Below are positions 27,781 to 35,980 of a DNA stretch of 64,000 nucleotides, piece after piece. A program made the translations under genes and the position numbers. The notes below the pieces were generated by a model, which was given only the letters and a program-made list of their open reading frames with translations, was not told where the DNA came from and searched no databases. Each line of letters begins with the position of its first letter. Position 1 is the stretch's first letter. Source of the stretch: Dorea longicatena (lineage in GTDB: Bacteria > Bacillota > Clostridia > Lachnospirales > Lachnospiraceae); contig NZ_CP100126.1 of NCBI RefSeq assembly GCF_024168045.1, positions 203,501 to 267,500 on the forward strand, read 5' to 3'.

Positions 27781-28896
27781 ATGAAAAAGAAAGTGGCAAT
27801 GTTATTAACAGGTGTTATGGCAGTCTCTCTTATGATGACTGGTTGCCAGTCTGCCAAAGGTCTGGAAACAGAGAATATTAAGATTTCTGTTTATAAAGGC
27901 GTTGAAGTAGATAAGGTTGACAAACCAAGTGAAGTAACGGATGATGATGTGAATACACAGATTCAATCAGTACTGGATGAAAATTCGACAACAGAAGAAG
28001 TAACAGGCCGTGCAGTAAAGAAAGGTGATACAGCGACAATTGATTTTGTCGGAAAGATGAACGGAGAAGCATTTGACGGCGGATCATCCACAGATTATCC
28101 ATTGGAGATAGGTTCAAACTCTTTCATCGATGGATTTGAAGACAGTATCATCGGACATAATGCAGGCGATACCTTTGACTGGAACGGAAAGTTTCCGGAG
28201 AATTACGGAAGTTCTGACCTGGCAGGAAAAGATGTTACATTTACAATTACAGTAAAATCTATTTCCAAAAAGAAGACACCGAAGCTTACGGACAAGTTTG
28301 TAAAGAAGGTGTCAAAGGAATCTAAGACAGTAAAAGAATATAAAGAAGAAGTGAAGAAGTCTCTCGAGGAAGATAACGAGAAGACATATAATGATTCTTT
28401 ACAGCAGGCAGCATGGCAGAAGGTTCTTGATAATACAAAAGTTAAGAAATACCCTGAGAAAGATGTAAAGAAGATTGAAGATTCTCTGATCTCTCAGTAC
28501 AAATCTGTTGCAGAAGCTTACAATATGTCATATGATGATCTGATCGAACAGCAGATGGGAACAACTGTTGAGAAATTCGAAAAGCAGGTAACAAAAGCTG
28601 CAAAATCCAGTGTAAAGCAGACATTGGTAACAAAGGCAATTGCAGATAAAGAGAACATTAAGTTAGATGATGAGACTTATAAGACAGAGCTTAAGAAGAT
28701 TGCGGATGCATACGGATACGACAGTGTGAAGGCTCTGAAGAAAGCCGCATCCAAGTCAGAACTGAAAGAGATTGCACTGAATGATCTTGTAAAAGAATGG
28801 CTGGCTAACCAGTGCATTCAGGTTGAGACAAGCTCAAGCAGTTCATCAAGCTCGAGTGATTCATCAAGTTCAAGTAGTTCAGACTCAGGCAATTAA
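27781..28896 (+). CDS. FKBP/trigger-factor-like peptidyl-prolyl isomerase lipoprotein
   Basis: 371 residues: lipoprotein signal (MKKKVAMLL, lipobox MTGC), a trigger-factor-type N-terminal segment, an FKBP-type isomerase domain (GDTATIDFVGKMNGEAFDGG, then FIDGFEDSIIGHNAGDTF), a helical trigger-factor C-domain, and a serine-rich tail of about 20 residues. The trigger-factor ribosome-docking loop is absent, so it is likely a surface foldase acting on exported proteins, in the manner of PrsA. The ATG at 27781 has GAGG just upstream; an in-frame ATG at 27757 lacks one. Confidence 0.88.
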   Translation: MKKKVAMLLTGVMAVSLMMTGCQSAKGLETENIKISVYKGVEVDKVDKPSEVTDDDVNTQIQSVLDENSTTEEVTGRAVKKGDTATIDFVGKMNGEAFDGGSSTDYPLEIGSNSFIDGFEDSIIGHNAGDTFDWNGKFPENYGSSDLAGKDVTFTITVKSISKKKTPKLTDKFVKKVSKESKTVKEYKEEVKKSLEEDNEKTYNDSLQQAAWQKVLDNTKVKKYPEKDVKKIEDSLISQYKSVAEAYNMSYDDLIEQQMGTTVEKFEKQVTKAAKSSVKQTLVTKAIADKENIKLDDETYKTELKKIADAYGYDSVKALKKAASKSELKEIALNDLVKEWLANQCIQVETSSSSSSSSSDSSSSSSSDSGN

Positions 28897-28930
28897 GCCG
28901 GACTGAATTGAAAGCAAAAGAAAATATAAA

Positions 28931-28948
28931 GATAAAAAAACTTCCCCG
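28931..28948 (+). terminator. Left arm of a terminator split by the insertion sequence
   Basis: The A-rich arm GATAAAAAAACTTCCCCG (28931-28948) complements CGGGGAGTTTTTTTATC at 30708-30724 with one bulged T. The two arms would be a bidirectional terminator between the foldase gene and rsuA. The insertion sequence now separates them by 1.7 kb. Confidence 0.7.
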
Positions 28949-29030
28949 GAGTTTGGTATGCTCCCCGTCAAGAGGACAATAAAAAATAATAAATTTTTGT
29001 ATCGTCAGCCATGCTATGGCTGGCGATATT

Positions 29031-29966
29031 TTATGCTGCTTTTGTATATTGCTCATGATATTTCATTGGTGTCATTACATGCAGTTTCCTTTGAAGTCGT
29101 TGGTTGTTGTAGTAATCTATGTAATTAGCTATCGCAGTAATCAAAGAGCTTCTGTCATTAAAACGCTGTTTATAATACATTTCTCGTTTTAGAATTCCCC
29201 AAAACCCTTCCATTGGTCCATTGTCAATACAGTGGGCAACTCTAGACATACTCTGCTTCATATGATGTTTTTTTAATCTAGTATAAAACTGTGCGCTTGT
29301 ATATTGAAAGCCTCGATCAGAATGAACTAATGGGTGTGCATCTGGCTCCTGACGAACAGCCTCATCAAACGTGTCCATAACTAATGGATTATCATTATGA
29401 TCGCTGATTTTAAAGGAAACAATCCTTCTATCATATAAATCTAAAATAGCACTCAGATAAACTTTATGAACTTCTATTCCGTTGTAGTATTTAAATTCAG
29501 AAACATCTGTAAGCCACTTTTCATTCGGTTTTTCGGCGTGAAATTCACGGTGTAAATAGTTTTTTGCTATGTGATCAGGATTTCTGTCTCCTCTGGTACA
29601 ACTCTTAGGTTTCCATTTAATATTTGATTTTATATCGTATTTCCTACAAATACGAAGTACTCGTTTATCATTCACATGAATTCCTTTATGTCCATCTAAT
29701 TCATCACGAATCCTTCGGTATCCCATATCTGGATGCTGGTGATGAATCCTTTGGATTTCAGTGGATAGTCTTTCGTTTCGAAGTTCATTATTACTTTTCG
29801 GATATTTTCCCCAGCGGTAATACGCAGAACGTGTAACATTAAGATATTTACAAAGTCTATCTATGGGATAATGCTTAGTAGACGATAGTTTTTGGATGGC
29901 TTCATATTCGGCTAACCGATGGATTAAAGATAGCGACCCCTCCTTTCCAGTTCTCTGACTTTTTTT
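29031..29966 (-). CDS. IS3-family transposase OrfB, made by -1 frameshift
   Basis: The DDE integrase-type frame is open from the slippery site to its stop. It holds an HTH_21-like region (MGYRRIRDEL), the first Asp in EKWLTDVSEF, the second in HSDRGFQYTS and the Glu in MEGFWGILKREMYY, completing the D-D-E triad. The frame extends well upstream of the first ATG (29726) with typical OrfB sequence (LCKYLNVTRSAYYRW), so it is expected as an OrfAB fusion. Confidence 0.9.
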   Translation of the reverse strand, partial: KKSQRTGKEGSLSLIHRLAEYEAIQKLSSTKHYPIDRLCKYLNVTRSAYYRWGKYPKSNNELRNERLSTEIQRIHHQHPDMGYRRIRDELDGHKGIHVNDKRVLRICRKYDIKSNIKWKPKSCTRGDRNPDHIAKNYLHREFHAEKPNEKWLTDVSEFKYYNGIEVHKVYLSAILDLYDRRIVSFKISDHNDNPLVMDTFDEAVRQEPDAHPLVHSDRGFQYTSAQFYTRLKKHHMKQSMSRVAHCIDNGPMEGFWGILKREMYYKQRFNDRSSLITAIANYIDYYNNQRLQRKLHVMTPMKYHEQYTKAA

Positions 29967-30610
29967 AACAGATCATTCTCCATTTGTAAGTCTAGATTTC
30001 TTCTTTCCAGTTCAGCTATCTTGTCACGTAGCTCTTCTTCAGGTGTTCTGCTTGGAAGAGAAGCTATACGACGTCCACGTCTGTCTTCCAGACCCGCTTG
30101 ACCCATCTTTTCGTATCGTATTACCCAATTGCGAACTTGTTGATAGGAACAATCATATTTGAGTGCCATTGCACCATAATTCTTATCATTTGCAAGACAA
30201 TCTGTTACTATTTTTAATCTCTCATCAAGTGTAGTGTTCTTTGCCTTTTTCATGTAAGCACCTCCAGTGGATGTTTTTAATATTCCACCAGAATTATACA
30301 CCTTAATCCAATCGGAAAGCTGTCTGTGTGAACGAATTCCGTATTTTGTGCAAATATCCTGAAGAGATCCTTCTCCGTTAAGATAATCATTTATAGCAGA
30401 TATTTTTAAATCTTTTGAATAAGATTTGTTTTTCGGTTGATTGAGTAATCCAGTTGGTCCATCATACTGATAAATAGAAATCCAATTTCGAATACTATGA
30501 TGATCAACTCCTAATTCTTTTCCTGCTTGCTGTATGCCAATTTCTCCTGCAAGGTAGCGTTCGACTATTTTTACTTTTTCTACTGGTTCTATCTTACTCT
30601 TTCTGAACAT
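29924..30610 (-). CDS. IS3-family transposase OrfA
   Basis: 228 residues with two helix-turn-helix units (about 10-60 and 65-110), a third HTH-like unit (about 125-175), and a leucine-zipper coil at the C-terminus (ELERRNLDLQMENDLLKK). It binds the IS ends and dimerises. GGGGG lies seven bases before the ATG. OrfB lies in the -1 frame and overlaps its end. Confidence 0.9.
   Translation of the reverse strand: MFRKSKIEPVEKVKIVERYLAGEIGIQQAGKELGVDHHSIRNWISIYQYDGPTGLLNQPKNKSYSKDLKISAINDYLNGEGSLQDICTKYGIRSHRQLSDWIKVYNSGGILKTSTGGAYMKKAKNTTLDERLKIVTDCLANDKNYGAMALKYDCSYQQVRNWVIRYEKMGQAGLEDRRGRRIASLPSRTPEEELRDKIAELERRNLDLQMENDLLKKVRELERRGRYL
29959..29966 (-). promoter_or_regulatory. Slippery site for programmed -1 frameshift
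   Basis: On the minus strand the OrfA codons TTA AAA AAA GTC give A-AAA-AAA followed by G. Slipping back one base joins OrfA to OrfB, which is open from here on. This matches the A-rich frameshift signals of the IS3 family. Confidence 0.75.
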
Positions 30611-30707
30611 GAAAATACCCCCATATAGGACTTTTATATTTCATTGTCCTATATGAGGGTAGCATATCAGTTTCTGGCATGGCACCATTCTGGTGCGGCA
30701 GAATAGA

Positions 30708-30724
30708 CGGGGAGTTTTTTTATC
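30708..30724 (-). terminator. Right arm of the split terminator, next to rsuA
   Basis: CGGGGAGTTTTTTTATC, the complement of 28931-28948. It ends just before the rsuA stop codon. Alone it cannot form the original hairpin. A separate short hairpin, GCACCA-TTC-TGGTGC (about 30682-30696), lies in the old loop. Confidence 0.6.
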
Positions 30725-31315
30725 TTAAGCATTATCCGGAAAGATTTCTTTCCACTCACCGGGACGCAGCGATTCATCAAGTACAATATTTCCGATGGAA
30801 ATGCGTTTCAATTCAATCACGCAGCAGTGGACCGATTTCATCATGCGCCGGATCTGACGTTTCTTCCCTTCGGAAATGGTAATTATTCCATAGGTAACAG
30901 GGTGTTCAGGACGGTTTTTGTGGATATCTTTCTGAATCTCCACCGGTAATGTGGAAAGAATATCGGACATTACCGCATGTCCTGTTACGGTAATTTCAGC
31001 CGGGACGGTCGGGGTATCGGCGCCTTTCAGAATGACACCTGTTTCCAGCTTGTGTACCAGTTCCGGTGTCAGATTGCCGAGAAGGGTGAATTCATAAGTT
31101 TTCTCTTTGTGATAGGAAGGATGAGTGAGCTTCTGATTGAAGATACCGTCATCCGTGATCAGGAGAAGTCCGGTCGTCTCACGGTCAAGGCGTCCGACCG
31201 GAGAAAGCCTGTCATTATGTAATTCTTCAAAATAGTCCATAACCGTCGGATAGCGGTCATCGCGTCTGGCAGTGACACAGCCGAAAGGTTTGTGAAACAT
31301 GTAGTAGTGAGGCAT
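30725..31315 (-). CDS. Pseudouridine synthase, RsuA/RluE-type, without S4 domain
   Basis: 196 residues. It isomerises a uridine in ribosomal RNA. The catalytic motif GRLDRETTGLLL and the family end GKKRQIRRM are present. The N-terminus begins directly with MPHYYMFHKPFG, so the S4 RNA-binding domain of classical RsuA is missing, as in RluE. The start is ATG 31315 with AAGGAG eight bases upstream; the frame open to 31378 has no ribosome site. The exact rRNA position cannot be told. Confidence 0.88.
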   Translation of the reverse strand: MPHYYMFHKPFGCVTARRDDRYPTVMDYFEELHNDRLSPVGRLDRETTGLLLITDDGIFNQKLTHPSYHKEKTYEFTLLGNLTPELVHKLETGVILKGADTPTVPAEITVTGHAVMSDILSTLPVEIQKDIHKNRPEHPVTYGIITISEGKKRQIRRMMKSVHCCVIELKRISIGNIVLDESLRPGEWKEIFPDNA

Positions 31316-31454
31316 TGTTGTGACTCCTTTATTGGTTCTTTTCAGAGTTGTTCCGGGGAAAATCTCTGTGTAAAGCATACCACAGAAAAAGGAATAAATG
31401 ATTGCTTATTGACAAAATTTATTAATTATGATATTTTCTTTTAGATGATAAATG

Positions 31455-31541
31455 ACCGATGGGGGAGTAACAGGCGTATAACGCAACAAGTCAACATACT
31501 GATCGATGGATCTGGCTTGTTTTAATTTGTGAGACTCATGT
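31455..31541 (+). promoter_or_regulatory. yybP-ykoY manganese riboswitch
   Basis: Upstream of mntP the leader has the class consensus: GGGGGAGTAA (31461-31470), then TCAACATACTGATCGATGGA (31491-31510), then TCTGGCTTG, and a closing GAGAC. These are the conserved L1/L3 loops that bind Mn2+. The aptamer is followed by a terminator, so manganese binding probably lets transcription continue into the exporter gene. Confidence 0.9.
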
Positions 31542-31593
31542 GTAGCTGTAATATCTATGCGTGGACTCTCTCTATCCTATAAAGAAAGTATAG

Positions 31594-31631
31594 ACCAGGT
31601 ATGGCAGGCAGCTGCTGTATCTGGTTTTTTT
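31594..31631 (+). terminator. Riboswitch-controlled terminator
   Basis: ACCAGGTATGGCAG pairs with CTGCTGTATCTGGT (G-U pairs included), followed by seven T. It lies between the aptamer and the mntP ribosome site, the expected position of an expression platform. Confidence 0.82.
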
Positions 31632-31670
31632 GTTGTCATGCGTTTGAACTTAATTTTGGAGGAAATGATA

Positions 31671-32252
31671 ATGGAGTGGAATTTTTTATTCTTTATGAAC
31701 AGTGTCTTACTTGGAGTGGGACTGGCAATGGATGCATTTTCTGTCTCGCTGGCAAATGGAATGAATGAAAAAAATATGAAGAAATCAAGAATGGCTTATA
31801 TTGCGGGAGTATATGCATTCTTTCAGTTCCTGATGCCTATGATAGGATGGATATGTGTGCATACGATCGTACAGGTTTTTGGACAGTTTCAGAAGTTCAT
31901 TCCGTGGATCGCATTGATTTTGCTTTTGTATATCGGAGGAAGCATGATCAAAGAATCTATGCAGAGTGAAGAGGAAAAGGAAGAAGTGAAAAGATTAAGT
32001 TTTGCCGTGCTTATGATGCAGGGGATTGCAACATCGATTGATGCGTTGTCGGTAGGATTTACCACTGCCGGGTATGATTTGGTTATGGCTGTAGTCTGTT
32101 CACTGATCGTGGCAGTGGTAACGTTTGTGATATGTGAGACAGGGCTGTGCCTCGGTAAGACTCTGGGAACAAAGCTGTCAGGAAAGGCAGATGTTCTGGG
32201 AGGTGTAATCTTGATAGGAATCGGAATTGTGTCATGGGGACGGGGAATGTGA
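31671..32252 (+). CDS. mntP: Manganese efflux pump MntP
   Basis: 193 residues, six membrane segments, two MntP repeats with the acidic metal motifs GLAMDAFSVSLANGM (near residue 20) and IATSIDALSVGF (near 125). It exports Mn2+. The start is ATG 31671, eight bases after GGAGG. The frame is open back to 31557 but that part lies in the riboswitch leader and its terminator, so it is not coding. Confidence 0.93.
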   Translation: MEWNFLFFMNSVLLGVGLAMDAFSVSLANGMNEKNMKKSRMAYIAGVYAFFQFLMPMIGWICVHTIVQVFGQFQKFIPWIALILLLYIGGSMIKESMQSEEEKEEVKRLSFAVLMMQGIATSIDALSVGFTTAGYDLVMAVVCSLIVAVVTFVICETGLCLGKTLGTKLSGKADVLGGVILIGIGIVSWGRGM

Positions 32253-32405
32253 CTTTTTTTCTGTCCCCGGTGGCAGGCTGCGTAAATACGCTGTGTAAAA
32301 TAATTTTGACACGAAAATTGATGCGAAAAACGGTCATGTAAAGGAAGTTTGATAGACATTGGACACGCAATGTGGAAAGATGTTCCTGAAAGGAGAAACG
32401 CAGAT

Positions 32406-32813
32406 ATGGAAATTGGGAAAAAATTAAAAGACGCTCGTACGAAATCCGGATTTACCCAGGAAACAGTTGCAGAAAAGATCAATGTGTCCAGACAGACCAT
32501 TTCAAACTGGGAAAATGAAAAATCCTATCCGGATATTATAAGCGTCATTGAGTTGAGCAGCCTTTATTCCATAAGTCTTGATGATTTATTGAAAGGGGAC
32601 GAAAGAATGATGGAACATCTGGAAGAAAGCACAAATGTAGTCAAAAGCAATCAAAAATTGATAGGAGCGATCATACTTAATATTATCACGGTTATTCTAT
32701 TGATTACCTTAAGTATGTTCCTGCCGGATAAGATATATTATCTGATTATGGTATTTTGTCTGGCTATTGTGAGCTCAGCAGTATTGCTTTATCAGATTAT
32801 CAGACGTATTTAA
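32406..32813 (+). CDS. XRE-family regulator with membrane anchor
   Basis: 135 residues: Cro/C1 helix-turn-helix (about 5-60, SGFTQETVAEKINVSRQTISNWE), then a linker and two membrane segments (about 85-105 and 108-128). Membrane-tied HTH regulators of this type are common in Firmicutes. It is 9 bases before the next membrane protein gene, which may be its partner. Start ATG 32406 with AGGAG ten bases upstream. Confidence 0.83.
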   Translation: MEIGKKLKDARTKSGFTQETVAEKINVSRQTISNWENEKSYPDIISVIELSSLYSISLDDLLKGDERMMEHLEESTNVVKSNQKLIGAIILNIITVILLITLSMFLPDKIYYLIMVFCLAIVSSAVLLYQIIRRI

Positions 32814-32822
32814 GGGAGAAAT

Positions 32823-33161
32823 ATGATGGATAAAAATATTGTATTGGCTGTGATATTTGGTGCGGCCGCAGTTGTCGGAGCTATGGAAACGGTATATCAG
32901 ATCTATCAGTTAACGGTGATGGATGCAGCCGCCCGTGGATTAAAACATCCAAAATTATGGGGACTGCTTGCTGCGAACGGGAATAATTCGAGTGGGTTGT
33001 TACTATATCTAATAGGTCGAAGGAACTATCCGATGAATTCCATAGACAGCAGACAGTTAGTGGTTATGGAGAAAAGGAAAAAGGCAGCCGGTATGGGGTT
33101 AGTGTTTGTGGCTGTCGGAGCGATTGGATTGCTGGTGTGTCTAGGAAGAGTTGGTTTATAA
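32823..33161 (+). CDS. Small membrane protein of unknown function
   Basis: 112 residues with a membrane helix at about 5-28 and another near the C-terminus (about 90-108). The middle holds KLWGLLAANGNNSSGLLLYLIGRR. Function not recognised. It is co-transcribed with the membrane-tied XRE regulator, the last intact core gene before the interrupted spoIIID. Confidence 0.65.
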   Translation: MMDKNIVLAVIFGAAAVVGAMETVYQIYQLTVMDAAARGLKHPKLWGLLAANGNNSSGLLLYLIGRRNYPMNSIDSRQLVVMEKRKKAAGMGLVFVAVGAIGLLVCLGRVGL

Positions 33162-33220
33162 GGCTTATATAAGGGAAACTCCGAAAGTACAAAAGGAAAA
33201 TGCAGACATACATCAAAATG

Positions 33221-33257
33221 CCCTTGCATAGATTGTAAAAAACAATTTATGCAGGGG
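33221..33257 (+). promoter_or_regulatory. Hairpin over the spoIIID ribosome site
   Basis: CCCTTGCATAGATTGT (33221-33236) pairs with ACAATTTATGCAGGGG (33242-33257) over 16 bp, two of them G-U, with a 5-base loop. The right arm contains the AGGGG ribosome site, and TTATTTTT then the ATG follow. It could be an attenuator or a translational switch. Confidence 0.7.
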
Positions 33258-33265
33258 TTATTTTT

Positions 33266-33397
33266 ATGAAAGATTACATTGAGGAGAGGGCAGTAGAAAT
33301 CGCATATTATATCATCGAACATAAAGCCACTGTGCGTCAGACCGCGAAGGAGTTTGGGGTTAGTAAGAGTACGATACATATAGTAGTAATAAAATAG
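33266..33397 (+). CDS. spoIIID: SpoIIID, 5' half of an interrupted gene
   Basis: Encodes 43 residues: MKDYIEERAVEIAYYII, then EHKATVRQTAKEFGVSKSTIH, which is the N-terminal half of sporulation regulator SpoIIID, then five foreign residues (IVVIK) and a stop. SpoIIID is the mother-cell DNA-binding protein that works with sigma-E and is needed for sigK expression in B. subtilis. The break is inside the helix-turn-helix, after the His codon CAT. The rest of the gene is at 42874-43026 in the frame that continues this one. AGGGG is eight bases before the ATG. Confidence 0.93.
   Translation: MKDYIEERAVEIAYYIIEHKATVRQTAKEFGVSKSTIHIVVIK
33376..33380 (+). other. Left attachment core (attL) of the spoIIID element
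   Basis: ACATA at 33376-33380 also occurs at 42873-42877. The bases just outside differ on both sides, so the shared core is exactly 5 bp, as small as expected for a serine recombinase. Within spoIIID it spans the codons ATA and CAT and the first base of the next codon. Confidence 0.88.
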
Positions 33398-33661
33398 AAC
33401 GTTATACAAATATAATATATTCAATCAAATAAGATATAGAAGGAAGCAAGTTTGAAGAAATATTTGGGTGGAAATATTTGTTTGGGCTTGCTTTTAGTGT
33501 TTTTATATGAAGTTAGATAGCAGATTGAAAAGGAAATAGATAGGTGTTATATTTTAGATAATGAAAATGGAATTATTGATTAGGATAATTGATTTACATT
33601 AAAAATATACCAGAAGAAAATAAAAAGGAAGATATATTGAAAGGATTGGGGGACCATTTAA
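33398..33661. other. AT-rich gap inside the left end of the element
   Basis: No complete gene. It contains a hairpin AAGCAAG (33444-33450) / CTTGCTT (33487-33493) with an inner AAATATTT repeat and a following TTTT, which may be a terminator. An open fragment (about 33594-33674; IKNIPEENKKEDILKGLGD) looks like the tail of a lost gene. Confidence 0.45.
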
Positions 33662-35386
33662 TTGAGAAAATGTGAGAATATTTATGAAGAAATATGTGCT
33701 CTCGAACCAGTTGTTGATTCCTTGCCTTGTGTACATAATAATATGACAATGCAGGGAAGAAGAAAAGTTTTTTATATAAGTGATATTCATTGTGATATGA
33801 AAATGAAAAAGGGATTTAAGGATTTTTCTGATAAGGAATATATAAATCATGTTATTAAAAAGATGAACGGAGATGATCCATTTGGGGATAATCCATTGAT
33901 TATAGTGGGAGATATTGATTGTTGTACAGAAAATGTGGATTATTTTTTTTCACAGCTTAGAATGCGCAGAGATGGTATTATAATTTTTGTATTGGGAAAT
34001 CATGAGATATGGGCTTATGACATGGCGGTTTCTGATTTAGATGAAATAATTAAAAGGTATCGAGTTATTTGTAAAAAACATGATGTGATAATGCTACAAA
34101 ATGAATTGGCATTCTTTTATGATGATAGAACAGGAAATGGAGAATTACTTTCGTTCAGTCATCATCATGTAATTTCGGAAAATGAATTATCAGAGTTAGC
34201 AATTGATGAAATACAAGTGTATGCAGAAAAAGCAAAAATGATTGTATTTGGAGGACTAGGTTTTTCCGGAAAGTGTAAAACTTTAACATCAGAAGGTAGT
34301 ATATATAATGCTGATATAGGATTATATAGAGATGCTGTTCCTACGCTTGCGGAAGATATTATACAAGCAGAAAAAAGTGAAAAAGCATATTTAAAAGTAT
34401 TAGAAGCATTATCTAATTATAATGTTATTATTGCAACCCATTGTCCGCTGGATAATTGGAGTGAAAGGGGCTATAATTCTAATTTCATCTATCTTAGTGG
34501 GCATACACACCATAATATATTTCATATGTCCTCAGATAAAACAGTTTTCGCAGACAATCAGGTTGGATATTCTAGTGATGATTACGATTTGAGATACTTT
34601 TTAATTAACGGTACATATGATAGCTTTATAAATTATTCTGATGGTATTTATAAGATTACATATGAACAATATATTGATTTTAATATTGGGAAAAATGTTA
34701 GATTAAAAAAGAAAAATGATGGAAAGCAAATTGTATTATTAAAAAAGGGCTTTGCACATATGTTTGTATATTATAATCGTAGTAATAAACTGATGCTATT
34801 AAATGGAGGTAGTCCAAAACAGCTTTATCATGAATTGAATTATTATTACAAAAATCTCGATAAATATGTGTCTAATATAAAAACAATAATGAATTCTTAC
34901 ATGGATAAATTGTTGAATATCTCTAAAGTAATTAAATCAATTGGTGGAGATGGTAGTATTCATGGCTGCATTGTCGATATTGATTATTATAATCATATAT
35001 ATATTAATCCGGTGGATGGAAAAATTACCCCATATTTTGCGTATGATATGGAACAAAAATATGTATATAAAGATTTATATACACTTCTTGCAGAAAAGAA
35101 GCCTTCTTTACTTTCAGGATATGTTGAATGGCAAAAAATCGATTCAAATAATGAAATAGTTGTTCGAAACACAGAATTAACAGATTTAGCTGTTTTAGTG
35201 ACGGATAAAAAAATATATAGTGCTTCGAAAATTATAAAATCAATTCAATATCTTTTATTTCAAGATGTTGTTAGAGAGTGGAACGATAAAATATTGCGTA
35301 TAAGTAATAGAGAAGAGACTATTGGAGAAATGGAAAGACTAGAAATTGATAATAGCATTTATCAGTCAATTCTGCAAAGTAATTAA
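33662..35386 (+). CDS. Calcineurin-like metallophosphoesterase with large C-terminal domain
   Basis: 574 residues, cytoplasmic. Residues about 35-290 carry the phosphoesterase motifs in order: YISDIHCD, VGDIDCC, LGNHEIW, ATHCPLDN and LSGHTHHN, all metal ligands present. The C-terminal ~280 residues match nothing I know. The TTG start has GGGGG ten bases upstream; no better start is visible. It is the first cargo gene after attL and stands alone, very AT-rich. It may be a nucleic-acid or nucleotide hydrolase used in defence, by context only. Confidence 0.75.
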   Translation: MRKCENIYEEICALEPVVDSLPCVHNNMTMQGRRKVFYISDIHCDMKMKKGFKDFSDKEYINHVIKKMNGDDPFGDNPLIIVGDIDCCTENVDYFFSQLRMRRDGIIIFVLGNHEIWAYDMAVSDLDEIIKRYRVICKKHDVIMLQNELAFFYDDRTGNGELLSFSHHHVISENELSELAIDEIQVYAEKAKMIVFGGLGFSGKCKTLTSEGSIYNADIGLYRDAVPTLAEDIIQAEKSEKAYLKVLEALSNYNVIIATHCPLDNWSERGYNSNFIYLSGHTHHNIFHMSSDKTVFADNQVGYSSDDYDLRYFLINGTYDSFINYSDGIYKITYEQYIDFNIGKNVRLKKKNDGKQIVLLKKGFAHMFVYYNRSNKLMLLNGGSPKQLYHELNYYYKNLDKYVSNIKTIMNSYMDKLLNISKVIKSIGGDGSIHGCIVDIDYYNHIYINPVDGKITPYFAYDMEQKYVYKDLYTLLAEKKPSLLSGYVEWQKIDSNNEIVVRNTELTDLAVLVTDKKIYSASKIIKSIQYLLFQDVVREWNDKILRISNREETIGEMERLEIDNSIYQSILQSN

Positions 35387-35980
35387 TATATAAGAAATTC
35401 TACATGAATAATAAAGAGCAAGATCCATCCGGGTAATACCGTATCGTAATAATTGAAAATAATATTTAGAAATTAGGAATATTATATTGGCTACATTGAA
35501 AATGTAAGCAGGTAAAAATTGAATATTTTTTACAGAGCATCTGGCAGAAGCCGGGTGCTTTTTTGAATATTTTGAAAGAAAATATCATGTAAATGGTGCG
35601 GAAATCTTTGATGGAAGCTAATTAGATGAAGATGAAATTGAATCAAGAGGATAAAAATAGAATATTCATCAAGAATAAACTTGTTAAACACAGGTGAATC
35701 TTGCTCTTGTATAAAAATTCAGATTAAAAAGAAGAAAGAAATAACAAAGAGCGAGATTCACTAGGGATTTATAGTACCTTAACTGGTTCTCTGCTTATCT
35801 TTAAGATTATGCGGAATTTTGGGATGCACAGTAATGAAATTATGAAAAAATTAAAAAAATTCTGATGAGGGGGCTGTATTTTATGCCCTCTCCCTTTGTA
35901 TATATAGAGGGATAAATTTTTGTGGATATAAAATTCAAAAATATATTTCCTCAAATATTGAGAAGGTGAGGAAGAAACAA
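35387..35980. other. Non-coding stretch with repeats and a terminator
   Basis: No intact gene. It holds a terminator (35536-35564), a decayed open fragment just after it (FFEYFERKYHVNGAEIFDGS then a stop), and a repeated 14-mer AAGAGCRAGATYCA at 35414-35427 (+), 35695-35708 (-) and 35747-35760 (+). The last two form an imperfect ~17-bp inverted repeat 33 bases apart. It lies just before the replication initiator gene. Confidence 0.5.
35536..35564 (+). terminator. Terminator after the metallophosphoesterase gene
   Basis: AGCATCTGGC (35536-35545), AGAA loop, GCCGGGTGCT (35550-35559), with three G-U pairs and six T. Confidence 0.8.

Larger units (their letters stand above)
28959..30664 (-). mobile_element. 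IS3-family (IS150-group) insertion sequence
   Basis: About 1.7 kb with two overlapping transposase frames on the minus strand. Imperfect terminal inverted repeats begin TGCTCCCC on the left (28959) and TGCTACCC on the right (30664), and share AGGACAAT further in. Both frames are intact, with a slippery run between them, so it may be active. I saw no target-site duplication at these ends. Confidence 0.88.

Noticed and set aside
28950..30675. Target-site duplication of the insertion sequence
   Set aside because: The bases next to the TGCT ends do not match between left and right at 3, 4 or 5 bp, so I do not claim one.
31557..31670. N-terminal extension of MntP
   Set aside because: The open frame crosses the riboswitch terminator; GGAGG places the start at 31671.
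33207..33214. CATACATC as a sigma-E -10 box for spoIIID
   Set aside because: It nearly fits the -10 consensus, but I found no matching -35 element at the right spacing.
33266..33397. Simple decayed spoIIID pseudogene
   Set aside because: The two halves rejoin in frame at a shared core beside a serine recombinase and neither half has decayed, so an excisable interruption explains it better.
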